Below are positions 22,270-29,961 of a stretch of 64,000 bases of DNA, one piece after another. The stretch's first letter is position 1, and each line of letters starts with the position of its first letter. Origin of the DNA: an uncultured Oscillibacter sp. (GTDB lineage: Bacteria; Bacillota; Clostridia; Oscillospirales; Oscillospiraceae); assembly GCA_910583785.1 (NCBI GenBank), contig CAJTZK010000004.1, forward strand, positions 124,001 to 188,000, read 5' to 3'. A program made the translations under genes and the position numbers. The notes under the pieces were generated by a model. It saw nothing but the letters and a program-made list of their open reading frames with translations. It did no database searches and was not told the DNA's origin.

Positions 22270-22450
22270 AGGGCATTCCTCCTCATGTCATCGTAAATTC
22301 CGCCAAAAGAGAAACAGCGGGCCCGGCTTCCGCCGGGAAGCGCTGCCCCAAAAGGACAGGGGTCCCCGGGGCGGAGGGGAGGCCCCGCCTTCCGGGCAGC
22401 GGGCCGGAACGGTTTCCCTCCGCCCAGTTTACGGGCCCGGGAGGCGGGTT

Positions 22451-23752
22451 TCAATGCTTTTGGCTTGAAATGCTCTCAGGGGGTAACGAGATGTCCAGCA
22501 GCACGTTTAGGGAGAACCGTCCCTCCGCCTGCTCCGTCAGCACGGCCCCGTGGTATTTTTCCGCCACGGAGCGGATGTTGGAGAGGCCCGTGCCCGCCGG
22601 GGGGAGGGGCCCGGCCGGGCAGCTGTTCTCAAAGGCCAGCATATAAAAAGTTCCCTGCCGCCTCCCGGAGATACGGAGGAAAGGCGGCTCCCCGCTAGAC
22701 TGGCAGGCGCGGATGGCGTTGTCCAGGGCGTTGGCGAAGAGGACGCACAGGTCAAAGTCGTCAATGGCGCAGGGCTCGGGCAGAAGGAGGGAGACTTCCG
22801 CCGGGATTTCCCGGGCCAGCCCCAGCTTTTCCGCCAGCAGGATGTCCACCACGGGGTTTCCGGTTTGATAGGGAAACGACAGCGCCTCCGAGGCGGCCTC
22901 CAGCTTTTTGAGGTAGGCCCGGCCCTCCTCCAGCTTTCCGCCGCCCAGGAGGCCGTCCAGCACAGAGAGGTGGTTCTTCACGTCGTGGCGGAAGGCCCGC
23001 GTCTGCTCGTAGCGTGCCTGGGCCCCGGCGATATAGGACCTTTGGGCCTGGACCGCCTGGGCCAGGGACTGGAGGGTCCCCTGGGCCTGGAAGCCCCGGC
23101 AGAGGTGGCAGTAGGCGTACAGGGTGCAGAAGAGGGCCGCCAGCCCCAGGCTTTGCAGGAGGAGGAGCGTGCCCTGCTTCCCGGCCTCCGCCGGAGAGGG
23201 GGAGGGGGACAGGGAGGCGTAGGCGGTGTGGAGGATATAGAGCTCCGCGGCAAAAAAGAAGAGGCTGGGAAAGAGGAGCAGTCCGGGGAAGGGCCTCTGG
23301 CCGTCCCCCTCCCAGGGCAGGAGCTTCCCCACGGCCCAATAGCAGAGCCCGCAGAGCAGGAAGAACAGGGCCTGGGCCGCCAGGAGCAGGCCGTAGAGCA
23401 GGGGGGTCCCGATAAAGGCGGGGAAGAGCGCCGCTTCTATGGCATTGAGGATGCCGAAGGAGAGCTGGGAAATGTAGAAAGCGAGAACGGCGGCCAGCCA
23501 GGACAGGGGCCCAGGGGCGCCCAGGGCAAAGCGGCTGACGGCATAGAGGAGCGGCACCCCCAGGCCCACCGAGAGAATTCCGCTGAGGGCAAGCCGGGAG
23601 GAGGCCAGCCAGAGGACGCCCAGCAGGGAGAGGTAGGCCGGGAAATGCCAAGCCCGCAGCCGCTTCCCCGTGAGGCGGCTGGCGAAGAGCAGGTGCAGCA
23701 CGCCCTGCCCCGCCAGGTTGAGCCCGTCCAGCCACAGGCTGAAATGCTCCAT
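22451..23752 (-). CDS. GHKL-domain sensor histidine kinase (AgrC-like)
   Basis: 433 residues. Six to seven membrane segments (about 1-225), a dimerisation helix with the phospho-acceptor in FRHDVKNH, then a GHKL ATPase with the N-box ANALDNAIRAC and a short G-box. This is the AgrC/ComD class of kinases that sense peptides or other extracellular signals. The gene starts 1 bp after the stop of the response regulator. No AgrD/AgrB-type genes are nearby, so the signal is unknown. Confidence 0.9.
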   Translation of the reverse strand: MEHFSLWLDGLNLAGQGVLHLLFASRLTGKRLRAWHFPAYLSLLGVLWLASSRLALSGILSVGLGVPLLYAVSRFALGAPGPLSWLAAVLAFYISQLSFGILNAIEAALFPAFIGTPLLYGLLLAAQALFFLLCGLCYWAVGKLLPWEGDGQRPFPGLLLFPSLFFFAAELYILHTAYASLSPSPSPAEAGKQGTLLLLQSLGLAALFCTLYAYCHLCRGFQAQGTLQSLAQAVQAQRSYIAGAQARYEQTRAFRHDVKNHLSVLDGLLGGGKLEEGRAYLKKLEAASEALSFPYQTGNPVVDILLAEKLGLAREIPAEVSLLLPEPCAIDDFDLCVLFANALDNAIRACQSSGEPPFLRISGRRQGTFYMLAFENSCPAGPLPPAGTGLSNIRSVAEKYHGAVLTEQAEGRFSLNVLLDISLPPESISSQKH

Positions 23753-23753
23753 A

Positions 23754-24467
23754 TCAGGCCCCCCTCTCTTTCATCCGGCGCAGGAGGGCCTGGATCAGCT
23801 CCCGCTCCCGGAGCCGGGAGACGGGGATGGCCTCCTCCCGGGGCAGCAGGACCTGCCCGTCCCGGAAGGACTGGACATAGTCCAGGTTAACCAAGTAGCT
23901 CCGGTGGCACTTGAAAAAGCGCCGGTCCACGCGGCGCTCCAGGTCCTCCAGCCGGCCGTAATAATCCAGGACGCTTCCTCCGGCCCGGTGGAGGTAGAGC
24001 TTCCGGCCCTGGACCTCGCAGTAGGCCACCTCGGCCAGGGGCACGACCTCGCAGGCGTTCCCCCGCTGGACGACGAGACTGGCCCCGGCCCTCCGCTCCA
24101 GGAGATCGAGGGCCCGGTCCATGGCCTGGCGGAAGCGGCCGGGGTCCAGGGGCTTGAGGAGATAGCCGGAGGCCTCCACCTCGAAGGCGTCAAAGACGCA
24201 CTCCCGCAGCACCGTCACGAAAATCAGCAGGCTCCGCTCTCCCCGGCGGCGCAGGAGCCGGGCGGTCTCCATCCCGTCCGGCGGGGCCATCTGGACGTCC
24301 AGGAAGATCACGTCAAAGCCGCCGCCGCTCTCCAGAAGGGACTGCCCGTCCGGAAAACTGCGGACGCGGTAGGGGGCCAGGGGCGGTTCCCCCATGTAGG
24401 CCGCCAGATGGCCGGAGAGCTCCCGGACCATGTGGGGCTCGTCGTCGCAGATGGCGAATTGGAGCAT
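23754..24467 (-). CDS. LytTR-family response regulator
   Basis: 237 residues. Receiver domain with acidic CDDE (residues 7-10), phospho-acceptor Asp in IFLDVQM and conserved Lys in YLLKPLD, followed by a LytTR DNA-binding domain (about 135-235; FFKCHRSYLVNL is the usual core). Partner of the AgrC-like kinase downstream. A GTG four codons upstream is an alternative start; no strong ribosome binding site distinguishes them. Confidence 0.9.
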   Translation of the reverse strand: MLQFAICDDEPHMVRELSGHLAAYMGEPPLAPYRVRSFPDGQSLLESGGGFDVIFLDVQMAPPDGMETARLLRRRGERSLLIFVTVLRECVFDAFEVEASGYLLKPLDPGRFRQAMDRALDLLERRAGASLVVQRGNACEVVPLAEVAYCEVQGRKLYLHRAGGSVLDYYGRLEDLERRVDRRFFKCHRSYLVNLDYVQSFRDGQVLLPREEAIPVSRLRERELIQALLRRMKERGA

Positions 24468-24651
24468 AGGCGTCACCACGCTTTTCCATCAGATCGGTGG
24501 GCGGTTCCGCCCCCTGCCTTGGAGGATTCCCGGAAACCGCCGGGAACATGCCGGGAAAACATCCCCTCCCCAGTTTAACAGCCCGGGGCCTCCTGGGCAA
24601 TGCCCTTGTATTGAAATGCGCCCGGAAGGCCGCGGAATGTCCGGCGGCGGA

Positions 24652-24685
24652 AACACGGGAGACAGGCCCTCCTGTCTCCCGTGTT
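24652..24685 (-). terminator. hairpin after the ior accessory operon
   Basis: A 15-bp perfect stem (24652-24666 and 24671-24685) with a 4-nt loop, 4 bp after the leftward operon ends. There is no long T-run. Confidence 0.65.
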
Positions 24686-24688
24686 CCA

Positions 24689-25807
24689 TCACAATTCTTT
24701 GAAAAGCTCCTGGCTGGGGTTCAGGTACCCCAGGTCCTCTGCCTTCCCGGTGAAGGCCCGGAGGTTTTCCACCGCCGTGCGCTTCTTGCCCAGGGAGGCC
24801 TTTTTCAGCTTCTCCAGGCCGCCCTCCATGGGCTCCTTGAACTCCAGCACGCCCGTTTCCCGGGCCAGGTCCAGGAGCTGCCGCCCCTTCTCCGAGCGGA
24901 CAATGATCTGGTTCCAGCCCTTGTCCACGTCCCAGCCGTCGGCGCTCCGGGCGCCGCCGATGGAGAGGTCCGCGAACTCCGCCGTCATGTCGGCGCAGCA
25001 GCGGCAGCCAGAGCGGACCAGGAGCGTCACCTCGTCCAGGTTGACGGAGACGGTCTTCCCGTCCTCCCGGAGCTCCAGGGAGTGGTACTTGCTGGGGGGG
25101 ATGTCCATATGGGAGACCTTGGCCGGGTCGGCGTGTCTCGCCGCCAGGGCGTTCAGGCCGTCCCAGTCCAGGCCCCAGCCGCAGAAGAGGCCGAAGACCA
25201 TGCCGATGTTCCCGGCGTGGTTGTCGTTTTCCGGCAGGGGGTTGGCTTTCATCTTATAGGCCGCCAGGGTCTTGCAGGGCGTGCCTACCACGCCGATCTT
25301 GTGGTATTGGTCCTCTCTCAGGGCCTGGTTCAGCACCGCCAGGGTGGGCGGCACCTGGAAGCTGGAGCCGGAGCAGGCCCGGACCTCCTCCGCCGTAGAG
25401 GCCAGCACGCCCTCGGGGTTCAGGCCCCCCTGGGAGCGGGCCAGGGCCGCGGCGTCGATGAAGCCCTCCTTCAGGGCCAGCTCCACCAGGGCGGTCATGC
25501 TGCCGCCGTGCTGGGCCTTGGAGCGGATGGATTCGTCGGCGGCCCGGGTCAGGTACAGTCCCAGGAAGGGGCCGATCTCCGGGAGGATGGTGTCCTCGGG
25601 GAAAAACTGCTTCCGCAGGACGTCCAGATCGGTGGGCATCCGGGGGCAGAAGCGCTGGCAGCGGCCGTCGGCCCGCTCACAGTCGAAGAAGCAGACGGTC
25701 CGCCCATCCACGCTGCCCCAGTAGGGGCAAAGGCCCTGGCAGGCCCCGCAGCCGGTGCACAGGCCCGGACGGAGGACCTGGGTGTCTAACGCAATCGTAC
25801 TTAACAT
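24689..25807 (-). CDS. FrhB/FdhB-type iron-sulfur flavoprotein (coenzyme F420 hydrogenase beta-subunit family)
   Basis: 372 residues. An N-terminal ferredoxin motif LCTGCGACQGLCPYWG (about 16-31) is followed by the FrhB-type core with GVVGTPCK and a late cysteine cluster SGCRCCADMTAEFADL. The family couples flavin to iron-sulfur centres and works with many electron carriers, not only F420. As the last gene of the ior operon it may pass electrons from indolepyruvate:ferredoxin oxidoreductase. Start chosen at an ATG with AAAGGAGG; a 27-codon extension is rejected. Confidence 0.82.
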   Translation of the reverse strand: MLSTIALDTQVLRPGLCTGCGACQGLCPYWGSVDGRTVCFFDCERADGRCQRFCPRMPTDLDVLRKQFFPEDTILPEIGPFLGLYLTRAADESIRSKAQHGGSMTALVELALKEGFIDAAALARSQGGLNPEGVLASTAEEVRACSGSSFQVPPTLAVLNQALREDQYHKIGVVGTPCKTLAAYKMKANPLPENDNHAGNIGMVFGLFCGWGLDWDGLNALAARHADPAKVSHMDIPPSKYHSLELREDGKTVSVNLDEVTLLVRSGCRCCADMTAEFADLSIGGARSADGWDVDKGWNQIIVRSEKGRQLLDLARETGVLEFKEPMEGGLEKLKKASLGKKRTAVENLRAFTGKAEDLGYLNPSQELFKEL

Positions 25808-25823
25808 GTTTCCCACTCCTCCT

Positions 25824-26081
25824 TTACACCAGCACCTGGGAGAAGCCGAAGAGGTCCAAAACGATCTCCTCCGCGCCCTCCGGCACATAATCGGCCAGTG
25901 TGTGCTTCATGCCGCACAGGTGCTCCAGGTAGAGGCAGCGCCAGCCCGGCTTCTGCTGTTCCACAAAGCGGTTCTCATAGAGCAGCGGCGTCAGGGCGGA
26001 AAAACGGGTGTCCCGGGGCAGCTCCAGCGTCAGGGGAGCCTTGCCCTGGGGGTGGCGGAACACGACGCGAATGGTCTCCAT
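25824..26081 (-). CDS. hypothetical protein of the ior operon
   Basis: 85 residues, a small alpha/beta protein with a hydrophobic C-terminal strand and no recognised motif. A ubiquitin-like or MoaD-like fold is conceivable from the length and the strand-rich start, but the Gly-Gly end is missing. Its ATG overlaps the iorB stop by one base (TGATG), so it is translationally coupled to iorB. Confidence 0.6.
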   Translation of the reverse strand: METIRVVFRHPQGKAPLTLELPRDTRFSALTPLLYENRFVEQQKPGWRCLYLEHLCGMKHTLADYVPEGAEEIVLDLFGFSQVLV

Positions 26082-26704
26082 CACACCGCGCCCCCTTTCT
26101 TCGCGGCCTCCCGGCCCATGGCGAAGGCTTTCCGGTTCAGCTCCAGCACCTTTCCTTTGAACCGCTGGGCCAGAATCTTCTCCAGGTCCTCCCCGCTCAG
26201 CGGGGCGGCGGAGAGCTGGCTGAAGGCCCCCAGCAGCGCGATGTTGGCGGCCCGGGAGTCCCCGGCCTCCATGGCGATGTCCGCCGCCGGAATGGCCAGG
26301 GCCACGCTGGAAAGCTGTTCAATTTCCGCCTGGAGCTCCTCCAGGGGCGGGTAGGTCTGAACGCCCTGGAGAACGCCCAGGGGGTAGACGGGCCGGGGAT
26401 CGTAGACAGTAACGGTGTCCGCTCCGGCGTACTTCCGGGCGATGCGGAGCGTCTCCAGGGGCTCGAAGCCGATGATGATGTGGGCCTCTCCGGCGGGGAT
26501 CAGCACGCTGGGGTCCCATTTTTCGGAAGCCCGGACGTGGCTCATGACGGAGCCGCCCCGCTGGCTGGCGCCGTAGGTCTCCCCCACGGCCACCCGGCAG
26601 CCCCGGTCGCACATGGCGGTGCCCAAGGTCTCGGCGGCCAGCACGTTGCCCTGCCCGCCGATGCCGCAGACCACGATGTTCAGAGGATCGTATTTCAGCT
26701 TCAC
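26081..26704 (-). CDS. iorB: indolepyruvate:ferredoxin oxidoreductase beta subunit
   Basis: 207 residues. The gamma-type domain of 2-oxoacid:ferredoxin oxidoreductases, with VVCGIGGQGNVLAAE near the N terminus and GETYGASQRGGSV (about 41-53). With IorA it oxidises aryl pyruvates such as indolepyruvate to aryl-acetyl-CoA, reducing ferredoxin, in aromatic amino acid fermentation. Start overlaps the iorA stop by 4 bp. Confidence 0.92.
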   Translation of the reverse strand: MKLKYDPLNIVVCGIGGQGNVLAAETLGTAMCDRGCRVAVGETYGASQRGGSVMSHVRASEKWDPSVLIPAGEAHIIIGFEPLETLRIARKYAGADTVTVYDPRPVYPLGVLQGVQTYPPLEELQAEIEQLSSVALAIPAADIAMEAGDSRAANIALLGAFSQLSAAPLSGEDLEKILAQRFKGKVLELNRKAFAMGREAAKKGGAV

Positions 26705-28584
26705 GCCTCGTCACCTCTCTCCACTTTGATGGCCCCGGAGGGGCACAGCTTGGCGCACACGCCGCACCCCACGCAGGTGACGGGGTCGATGAGCGCCTTG
26801 TTCTTCTTGAAGTCCCAGGTGTTGCCGGGGCAGCCCCAGACCCGGGAGCAGTACTTGTCGCAGCCGCAGCCGTCCCCGACGCACACGTCCTGGTCCACGT
26901 AGACCCGGACGGGCTTCTTGCTCCGCTCCTTGGTCATGAGGGTGGCGCAGGGCTGGCGCATGATAAGAACGTTCATCCCCGGCTGGTCCAGCATCCGGCG
27001 GAGGGTCTTTTCCGCCTCCAACACCTCGAAGGGGTCCGCCACTTCTACGTTGCAGCCCACGGCGTCCAAAATCTTGGGGATGTCCATGGGCTTCACCTGG
27101 TCCCCCATGGCGGTAAGGCCGGTGCCCGGGTGGGGCTGGAAGCCGGTCATGGCCGTGGCGGAGTTGTCCAGGACAATCAAAAGCATATTGGCGTTGTGAT
27201 AGGTGGCGTTCACCAGGCCGGGGAGAATGGTGTGGAAGAAGGTGGAGTCGCCGCACATGGTGACCACCTTCTGGTCCAGGCCGTAGTTGGTCAGCTGGCC
27301 CAAGCCCTCGGCCACGCTGACGCCGGAGCCCATGCAGTTGCAGGTCTGCCAGGCGTACTGCCCGGCGGACTGGCCCGCCATGAAGTAGCAGCCGATGTCG
27401 CCGACGACTACGCCGGGGTGCTTCTCCTGGCGCATGGCCCGTTTCAGGAGGTAGAAGGTGGCCCGGTGGGGGCAGCCCGCGCAGAAGCTCATCTCCCGGA
27501 CGGGGAGCTCCAGGTCTCCGGCGGGCTTGCGCGCAGGAAGGGCCGCCCCGGTGAGCTGGCAGATGGCGGACGTGGCCACGTCCGGGTCCAGCTCGCCCAC
27601 GGCGGGCAGGGCATTGCCCCGGCCCAGGAACTTCACCCGCAGGCCCTCCCGGCCCGCCAGGGCCTGGATGGCCTGTTCCAGGAAGGGGTCCACCTCCTCC
27701 AGGACCAGGACCTCCTCCGCTGTGCGGAGGCGGCGGAGTATGTAGTCCTCCGGCAGGGGCCAGAGGGTCCCCAGGGACAGGAACCCGGTCTCCTTGTCCG
27801 CGCCCAGGCGGCGGAGGGCCTCCTGTCCGTAGAGCCGCCCGGTGCCCCCGGCGATGATGAGCTTTTGGGGAGCCTCCGGGCCCTCGTAATGGTTGCAGGG
27901 GCTGTCCTCAAACAGCCCCCGGAGCTTCTCCAGCTTCTGGAGGGCGGGGCCGTGCATGTAGGAGACGCAGACCATCCGGTCCCATTCCCCCACCCGCTCC
28001 AGGGCCCGGGGCTTCTCCGGCAGGGGGCCCAGGACCACGTTGCCCCGGCCGTGGCAGACCCGGGTGGTTACCCGGACCAGCACGATCTGCCCCGCTTTCT
28101 CGGAGAGCTCGAAGGCGTAGGGGATCATGTCCTTGGCCTCCTGCATCGTCGTGGGCTCCAGCAGGGGGATGCCTGCGGATACCGCCTGCCAGCGGGAGTC
28201 GAACTCGTTGGTGGAGGAGTGGGCGCTGGGGTCGTCGCTGGAGACGATCACAAGCCCCCCCTTTACCCCGGCCTGGGCAGCGCAGTGGAGCGCGTCCGCC
28301 ACGCACAAAAGGCCGTTTTGCTTCACCACGCACAGAGCCCGGCCATTGGCCAGGGACGCGCCCGTGCAGGCCTGCAGGGCGCAGACCTCGTTGGTGGACC
28401 ACTCCGCGTAAAAGCCCCGCTCCCGGGCAATTTTTCCCAGCATTCCCAGCACCTGGGAGGAGGGAGAGCCGGGGTAGGAGGCGGCGAAATTGATTCCGGC
28501 CTCCACCGCGCCCCGCACGATGGCCTCGTTACCCTGCATCAGGCAGACCTGGCCGGGGACGCCTCCCGTCATTGTCCATTCCAT
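26701..28584 (-). CDS. iorA: indolepyruvate:ferredoxin oxidoreductase alpha subunit
   Basis: 627 residues. Pyrimidine-binding and thiamine pyrophosphate-binding domains of the 2-oxoacid oxidoreductase superfamily: GNEAIVRGAVEAG at the N terminus, SYPGSPSS, then GCPHR and GDIGCY (around 370-400) and GDSTFF for TPP/Mg2+. The C-terminal tail carries two ferredoxin clusters, the last as CVGCGVCAKLCPSG; the first is atypical (CVGDGCGC...C...C). First gene of a four-gene operon driven by the promoter at 28658-28686. Confidence 0.94.
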   Translation of the reverse strand: MEWTMTGGVPGQVCLMQGNEAIVRGAVEAGINFAASYPGSPSSQVLGMLGKIARERGFYAEWSTNEVCALQACTGASLANGRALCVVKQNGLLCVADALHCAAQAGVKGGLVIVSSDDPSAHSSTNEFDSRWQAVSAGIPLLEPTTMQEAKDMIPYAFELSEKAGQIVLVRVTTRVCHGRGNVVLGPLPEKPRALERVGEWDRMVCVSYMHGPALQKLEKLRGLFEDSPCNHYEGPEAPQKLIIAGGTGRLYGQEALRRLGADKETGFLSLGTLWPLPEDYILRRLRTAEEVLVLEEVDPFLEQAIQALAGREGLRVKFLGRGNALPAVGELDPDVATSAICQLTGAALPARKPAGDLELPVREMSFCAGCPHRATFYLLKRAMRQEKHPGVVVGDIGCYFMAGQSAGQYAWQTCNCMGSGVSVAEGLGQLTNYGLDQKVVTMCGDSTFFHTILPGLVNATYHNANMLLIVLDNSATAMTGFQPHPGTGLTAMGDQVKPMDIPKILDAVGCNVEVADPFEVLEAEKTLRRMLDQPGMNVLIMRQPCATLMTKERSKKPVRVYVDQDVCVGDGCGCDKYCSRVWGCPGNTWDFKKNKALIDPVTCVGCGVCAKLCPSGAIKVERGDEA

Positions 28585-28657
28585 GCTGCTTGTGTCACCC
28601 TCTCTATGAAAATCGTTGATTCATTCTGCTGTTTTGCCTCTGGTGATACCATGCGTT

Positions 28658-28686
28658 ATTGTAGCACTTTCAACAAAGCAATGCAA
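28658..28686 (-). promoter_or_regulatory. promoter of the ior operon
   Basis: Minus strand TTGCAT (28686-28681), 17-nt spacer, TACAAT (28663-28658), about 70 nt upstream of iorA. Confidence 0.6.
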
Positions 28687-28790
28687 GGGGCGGAACGAGA
28701 AAAGGCGCGTCCACTTATGTGGTTTATAGGAGGCATGCGGCGCGGGCCCGCCCTTATAGGATCCAGGCTCCGGAGAAGTCGCTCCCAAAG

Positions 28791-28820
28791 AGAAAAAGGG
28801 GGAAAGGCTTGCCTTTCCCC
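28791..28820 (-). terminator. leftward terminator in the iorA-HAD gap
   Basis: GGGGAAAGGC (28799-28808) and its complement (28811-28820) with a 2-nt loop; on the minus strand CTTTTTCT follows. It ends a leftward transcript that must start between 28821 and the HAD gene or read through from it. Confidence 0.65.
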
Positions 28821-28893
28821 GAAACATATAAGATGCATTTGACGCTGTAGTGGCAGGCGGCTGGCCACTCCCTCCGGAAGGGGGTGGGACTGG

Positions 28894-28971
28894 ATGCGGA
28901 TTACATTACACATCGGGCGGTTTACCGTTACGATCATTGTGAAAAGTAGAAACCGCCACCCTGGACGGTGA
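28894..28971 (+). CDS. putative 25-residue peptide
   Basis: ATG preceded by GGAAGGGGGTGGG. The peptide has a hydrophobic centre (GRFTVTIIVK) and a basic end (RNRHPGR). Its central part also forms an 8-bp hairpin (GGCGGTTT/AAACCGCC) in the RNA. It lies in a 513-bp gap between iorA and the HAD gene that otherwise holds only a promoter and a terminator on the other strand. Peptides with this HIGRFTVTIIVK look seem to recur in Clostridia, but that is memory, not a search. Confidence 0.4.
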   Translation: MRITLHIGRFTVTIIVKSRNRHPGR

Positions 28972-29097
28972 CGGTTACTGAACTTAAGATAAACTAACAC
29001 CGAAGGACCAGCCGCGTGCTCCAGCGTCCTATATGTTCATCATAGGGCCATTGGCCCCTCTTGCCAAGCCCCGGCGGAAGCCGGGGCTTGCGGTATT

Positions 29098-29943
29098 TCA
29101 GGAGTATTTCCGGTCCAGGATTTCCACCACGTCTGCGATAGCCCCCTCCCGGGCGTGGCCCACCACCGTGGCCCCGGACTCCAGGACGGCGGCGGAGGCG
29201 TTGGCGGGGGCGAAGCCCCTGGCGGCGATGCGGAGCATGGAGAGGTCGTTGGCCTCGTCCCCGGCGCAGTAGACGTGGTCCATGGAAATCCCCAGCCGGG
29301 CGGCCAAGCGGCGGATCATGCCGCCCTTGCTGGCGCCCCGGGTGGTCATCTCCAGCAGGTGGGAGACGGAGAAGATCAGCTCGTAATCCTCCGCCCACCC
29401 TTCGGCGGTGAGGAAGGCCAGGACCTCCTCCAGGACCCCGTGGTCCGCCTCGAAGAGGAGCTTCCCCAGGGGCAGGGGCACCTCCGGCAAGGAGGGGGCT
29501 TCCGTAAGGGACACGTGGGTCATGTGCTCGTGCTGGCGGGAGATGGCGTTGGGGCGGACCACGTGAATCACATTGTCAATGTGATAGGCCTCCACGGCCA
29601 CGGAGGGAAAACGGTCCAGCACCGCCTGGCCCCGCTGCCGGGCGGACTCGTCCAGCATGGCGGTGTCCAGGTATTCGCCCGCTTCGAAATCATAGATGGC
29701 CGCGCCGTTGCACACCACGCCGGGGGCGTTCATGGGCACGTCCCCCGCGTGGCGGAGGAAGGCCGGAAGGGCCCGGCCCGTGGCCACGGCGAAGCGTCCC
29801 CCCTGGGCCATGAAATACTCCAGGGCCTCCCGGTTCCGCTCCGGCAGGGGAGGCACCGGCGCGCCGGTGCGGAGGGCGTCCTCCGTATACAAGAGCGTGT
29901 TGTCAAAATCACTGGCCAGCAGCACGCCGTCAAATTTTCCCAT
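29098..29943 (-). CDS. HAD-superfamily hydrolase (Cof type)
   Basis: 281 residues. Motif I ASDFDNTLL (about 10-18), motif II TGR, a C2-type cap, and motif IV GDEANDLSML near residue 220. Acts on small phosphorylated compounds, often sugar phosphates or FMN. ATG with AAGGAG upstream; a TTG three codons earlier is inferior. Follows the P-type-ATPase-like gene by 18 bp and is probably co-transcribed with it. A CG-rich stem at about 29071-29092 may end the transcript. Confidence 0.88.
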   Translation of the reverse strand: MGKFDGVLLASDFDNTLLYTEDALRTGAPVPPLPERNREALEYFMAQGGRFAVATGRALPAFLRHAGDVPMNAPGVVCNGAAIYDFEAGEYLDTAMLDESARQRGQAVLDRFPSVAVEAYHIDNVIHVVRPNAISRQHEHMTHVSLTEAPSLPEVPLPLGKLLFEADHGVLEEVLAFLTAEGWAEDYELIFSVSHLLEMTTRGASKGGMIRRLAARLGISMDHVYCAGDEANDLSMLRIAARGFAPANASAAVLESGATVVGHAREGAIADVVEILDRKYS

Positions 29944-29961
29944 GGGGATCAACTCCTTATT

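Noticed and set aside
22270..24688. AgrD-like signal peptide or AgrB gene next to the GHKL kinase
   Set aside because: Both flanking gaps were read on both strands; no short peptide with an AgrD pattern and no AgrB-like membrane protease was found.
28656..29000. 114-codon minus-strand frame in the iorA-HAD gap
   Set aside because: It overlaps the ior promoter and a leftward terminator, and has no protein-like pattern.
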